From CBDCYS01 sp965224215 (lineage in GTDB: Bacteria; Acidobacteriota; Terriglobia; Bryobacterales; UBA6623): 64,000 nt of DNA. A program made the position numbers and the translations under genes. Location: positions 1 through 64,000 of the forward strand of contig CBDCYS010000078.1 of assembly GCA_965224215.1 (NCBI GenBank), written 5' to 3'. Below, piece after piece: positions 61,859-64,000 of this stretch. Below the pieces are notes generated by a model. That model worked only from the letters and a program-made list of their open reading frames with translations, was not told the DNA's origin and ran no database searches. Numbering within the stretch: the stretch's first letter is position 1; every line of letters starts with the position of its first letter.

Positions 61859-62098
61859 TGTAGTGCGCCAATCAGACCATAACTTATCGTGAGTCGCTTG
61901 TTTGCCTGCTTGCCGAGCAAGATTAACAGTCCGATCCGCATACGCGGCGTGATGCTGTTGTTTTGAGCCGCGTTCACGCGGCTAGGTCAGCCGTTTACGG
62001 CTGGTGCACGCAACCGCTGAGGGTCCTTCAGCCCGTTTCACGGGCTTTCGCTCTCCCCGACCGATGTCTGTAGGTTGCGCTATTTCTGGCGCACTACA
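61859..62098. mobile_element. 240-bp CTAG-inserted MITE
   Basis: Perfect 12-bp inverted repeats TGTAGTGCGCCA and TGGCGCACTACA bound the element, and CTAG directly flanks it on both sides (61855-61858 and 62099-62102). Including CTAG the inverted match is 16 bp. The interior has three hairpin-forming pairs (near GAGCCGCGTTCACGCGGCT, CAGCCGTTTACGGCTG and AGCCCGTTTCACGGGCT) and no gene. The left CTAG contains the stop codon of the ABC ATPase gene. CTAG duplication is shared with the IS1182 copies, but the ends differ. Confidence 0.75.
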
Positions 62099-62156
62099 CT
62101 AGTGGGGAACGGCTACCAGCCTTTGGAAACCAGGCCTACCGGCGAGGCGAACACCG

Positions 62157-63434
62157 CTACTCGACTTTTCGTTTGAGCCAGCCGCCGGGGTTGAACGTCA
62201 TGACCATGGCCTCTCGGGTAATGTCCTGCTCGAAGAGTTCGCTGCCTCCCTCCTGCAAGAAAGCGTTGACCGCAGCCATCGGGCCCGGGCCTCTTTCGGG
62301 ATGTGTCGGAACCGAATCGTAATGCGTATCCTCGACAACGATGTAGCTGCCCGCGCTGACCAGCCCTGAGTAGAGCCGCAGCTCTTCACGAACGTGCTTC
62401 ATGGTGTGGTCGGAATCGAGGACAACGAGAACCGTCTTGCCCTGAACGAGCTGGGCGATCTGCGTGACGATCGCCGGGTCGGTGGAACTCCCATGGAAAA
62501 ACTGAACGTGCTTTTTCCAGAGCGGGCGCTCGGCAGCTTCCTGAGTTTCATCGGCCACGTCGACGGTCAGTACCTTTGCGTTTTCCAATCCGAGCCCGCT
62601 CAGCGTGTGTGCCCAATAGAGTGCCGAGCCGCCTCGCATCGTACCGGTTTCGACGACGAAATCCGGCTTGATCTCGTGCATGATTTGCTGCATCATCCAC
62701 AGGTCGCAAGGGTTCTTGATGATCTTGATCCCCTGGAACCACATGTTGTCCCAAACGTCGAGTTCATGGAACAGCTTCATCAGCTCGTTCTGTTTTTCGA
62801 GGCTCAGTCTGACATCTCGTTTGCGAATGATCTCGCGGTAGCCTTCGAGCGCTAGGGTGAGCTGGTCGTTGCCGTAGCTCTTCGTCGAATCGAATCCCTT
62901 CAAGACGATAGAAGTAGCAATCAAGCCCAGCTCGCGATCCCCCGGCCCCTTCGATTCCTTGGCTTTGTCCAACTCAAATTCGATCTCGATGCGATCGCCC
63001 TCTATCGCTTCCGCCGGCAGTGGTTTTGTGAAAAGGTAGCTCCCTTCTTTCTTGTAAGTCCCGCCGCCGACGTCAAAACCATTCGCGCGGGCGGTCAGCG
63101 TCACTGGCCCGAGCTGGTCCATGAGGGTCTTTGCCAGTGAGAATTCGAGTTCCACATAGACGGGCGATTCGGCTTGTGGCCTATCGAGCGAAACAGCGAA
63201 GGCTCGCGCGGTCCAGCGCCAAGCACCTTCGGAGTCGTACAGGCCCCGCAACAGACGCGAGGCCTCGATGTTCTCGCCCAGGTTGAGTTCATAGAGGACT
63301 TTTTCGGGAGCGGAAGCGGGTTGCTCGGTCGCAACGGGAGTCGCTTCCGGCTCCTCACGCGAGCAGCCGAAGCAGGCGGCGAGAACCAGCAAACACAGTA
63401 CGGATGGTAGTCGCATAGGTCTAGCCAAAGACAT
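62157..63434 (-). CDS. Lipoprotein with C-terminal CmcI-like (cephalosporin hydroxylase/methyltransferase fold) domain
   Basis: A 425-residue protein. The lipoprotein signal MRLPSVLCLLVLAACFGCSRE gives an acylated cysteine. A region of about 150 residues with beta-rich composition follows. From about residue 205 it has the CmcI fold: YREIIRKRDVRLSLEKQNELMKLFHELDVWDNMWFQGIKIIKNPCDLWMMQQIM, FVVETGTMRGGSALYWA (SAM-type motif I), VLTVDVADE, VLVVLDSDHTMKHVREELRLY and VVEDTHYDS. CmcI enzymes normally act in the cytoplasm on rhamnose or antibiotic substrates, so the lipid-anchored, exported form is odd. The start is the ATG at 63434 or 63416; neither has a strong SD. Confidence 0.85.
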   Translation of the reverse strand: MSLARPMRLPSVLCLLVLAACFGCSREEPEATPVATEQPASAPEKVLYELNLGENIEASRLLRGLYDSEGAWRWTARAFAVSLDRPQAESPVYVELEFSLAKTLMDQLGPVTLTARANGFDVGGGTYKKEGSYLFTKPLPAEAIEGDRIEIEFELDKAKESKGPGDRELGLIATSIVLKGFDSTKSYGNDQLTLALEGYREIIRKRDVRLSLEKQNELMKLFHELDVWDNMWFQGIKIIKNPCDLWMMQQIMHEIKPDFVVETGTMRGGSALYWAHTLSGLGLENAKVLTVDVADETQEAAERPLWKKHVQFFHGSSTDPAIVTQIAQLVQGKTVLVVLDSDHTMKHVREELRLYSGLVSAGSYIVVEDTHYDSVPTHPERGPGPMAAVNAFLQEGGSELFEQDITREAMVMTFNPGGWLKRKVE

Positions 63435-63851
63435 TTGAAATTTCGATCAGCAGGCGTTTCGACCGAGGCAGTGTTGTTTCCGCGGTGTTGTTTCCACGGT
63501 GTTGTTTCCAATGAAGCGGTGTGAATGTTGCCGGGATGCCACTCCTGGATCTCGTCTGTCAGCGAACTACGCTCTTGGTGACGCCTGGGTATCCCTGATT
63601 CCCTGGGGTTTCCCTGACTTAATGTTAGCCCATGGCGTCAGCCCCGGGACTTGAGTTTGGCCTTTCTGACGTGGAGCAATCTCTCAGCGTTCTACGTCGG
63701 CCCGGAGCGCTGAGCTAGCAGACGGTCGGACAGAGATGAAATGAGGAGGTTCGTCATCCGGGGAGTGAGCTAAACTCCCCAAACGGGCTTCGCCGCCTGC
63801 GGCGGCGATCCCAGGTTTTTTCCATTACGAAAAAAAGGAGGATGACGAGCC
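63435..63851. other. Intergenic region and 5' end of an IS110 element
   Basis: No gene is seen. It holds the 14-bp tandem repeat at 63471-63512 and, from about 63760, a GC-rich leader with a GGGAGTGAGCTAAACTCCCC-type hairpin ahead of the IS110 transposase. The left end of that element is not resolved. Confidence 0.45.
63471..63512. repeat. 14-bp tandem repeat in the leader of the CmcI-like gene
   Basis: Units GTGTTGTTTCCGCG, GTGTTGTTTCCACG and GTGTTGTTTCCAAT (63471-63484, 63485-63498, 63499-63512), 36 bp upstream of the minus-strand gene start. Confidence 0.85.
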
Positions 63852-64000
63852 ATGAAAAACAATAGCAAAACTTTCAGAGAAGTGTCGAAACGGAAGATGA
63901 TCGAACAAGGCCTGAACGTCGTGGCCGGGGTGGATCTGGGCGATAAGCACAGCCATGTCTGCTTGATCGATCTGGACGGCAACATCGTCGAGCGCAAGAA
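63852..64000 (+). CDS. IS110-family transposase, partial (cut by window end)
   Basis: From ATG 63852, with a strong AAAGGAGG upstream, the frame reads MKNNSKTFREVSKRK and then VVAGVDLGDKHSHVCLIDLDGN. The aspartate in GVDLGDKHS is the first acidic residue of the DEDD RuvC-like domain of IS110 transposases. Only the first 49 residues are in the window. It differs from the IS110 transposase at 54451, so it is a second type of the family. Confidence 0.85.
   Translation, partial: MKNNSKTFREVSKRKMIEQGLNVVAGVDLGDKHSHVCLIDLDGNIVERK

Overview
The window most likely comes from an Acidobacteriota bacterium, probably of the Solibacter/Bryobacterales type. It is GC-rich. It carries an NHL-repeat protein with a TIGR03437-like (Solibacter-type) C-terminal region, three DUF1549/DUF1553 cytochrome-type proteins and a DUF1501 partner. 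It also has slow-growth style housekeeping pairs (tpiA-secG, nusB-ribH, aroB-ubiE) and a CCA-encoding tRNA-Pro. The placement is inference from gene families, not from a marker-gene tree.

Layout. Positions 1-18913 form an accessory zone in active decay. A two-gene membrane-protein operon is broken by an IS1380-family element, a deletion derivative of that family and two nonsense codons. A dihaem peroxidase-like lipoprotein gene is frameshifted twice. A pair of adjacent acyl-CoA dehydrogenase genes is dead, one by an amber codon and one by a frameshift. A CxxCH lipoprotein gene is split by a third deletion derivative, which is itself interrupted by a degenerate IS1595-family element. An IS1182-family element sits exactly on the stop codon of a DUF1553 gene. 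Intact genes here are a small coiled-coil exported protein, a large TPR protein and the DUF1553 gene.

Positions 19022-37810 are mostly intact metabolic and envelope genes: the NHL/TIGR03437 protein, an atypical SDR, a cupin, an NfeD protease plus SPFH slipin pair, an acyl-CoA dehydrogenase, an ankyrin lipoprotein, the cluster of two large DUF1549/LamG/DUF1553 paralogues with a DUF1501 protein, and a zinc alcohol dehydrogenase. Positions 37911-40388 hold a frameshifted DUF6338 gene with a small overlapping proline-rich gene and a second full IS1380 copy. Positions 40594-52554 are core genes (PQQ-like propeller, tpiA, secG, thioesterase, nusB, ribH, enoyl-CoA hydratase, tRNA-Pro, M19 dipeptidase, aroB, ubiE). 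A second IS1182 copy and an IS110 element with an amber codon occupy 52572-56240. The last part holds a glycerate kinase, a catalase-like protein, an efflux adaptor with its ATPase, a lipoprotein fused to a CmcI-like domain, and the start of another IS110 transposase.

Two patterns run across the window. First, at least ten mobile elements can be delimited, most with exact target duplications: TNNNA for the IS1380 family and CTAG for IS1182 and a 240-bp MITE. Second, short tandem duplications (10-21 bp, 2-4 units) recur at or just upstream of gene starts. One 15-bp unit family is shared by the 5' coding ends of two unrelated genes. Nonsense codons in decayed genes all fit GC-to-AT transitions.
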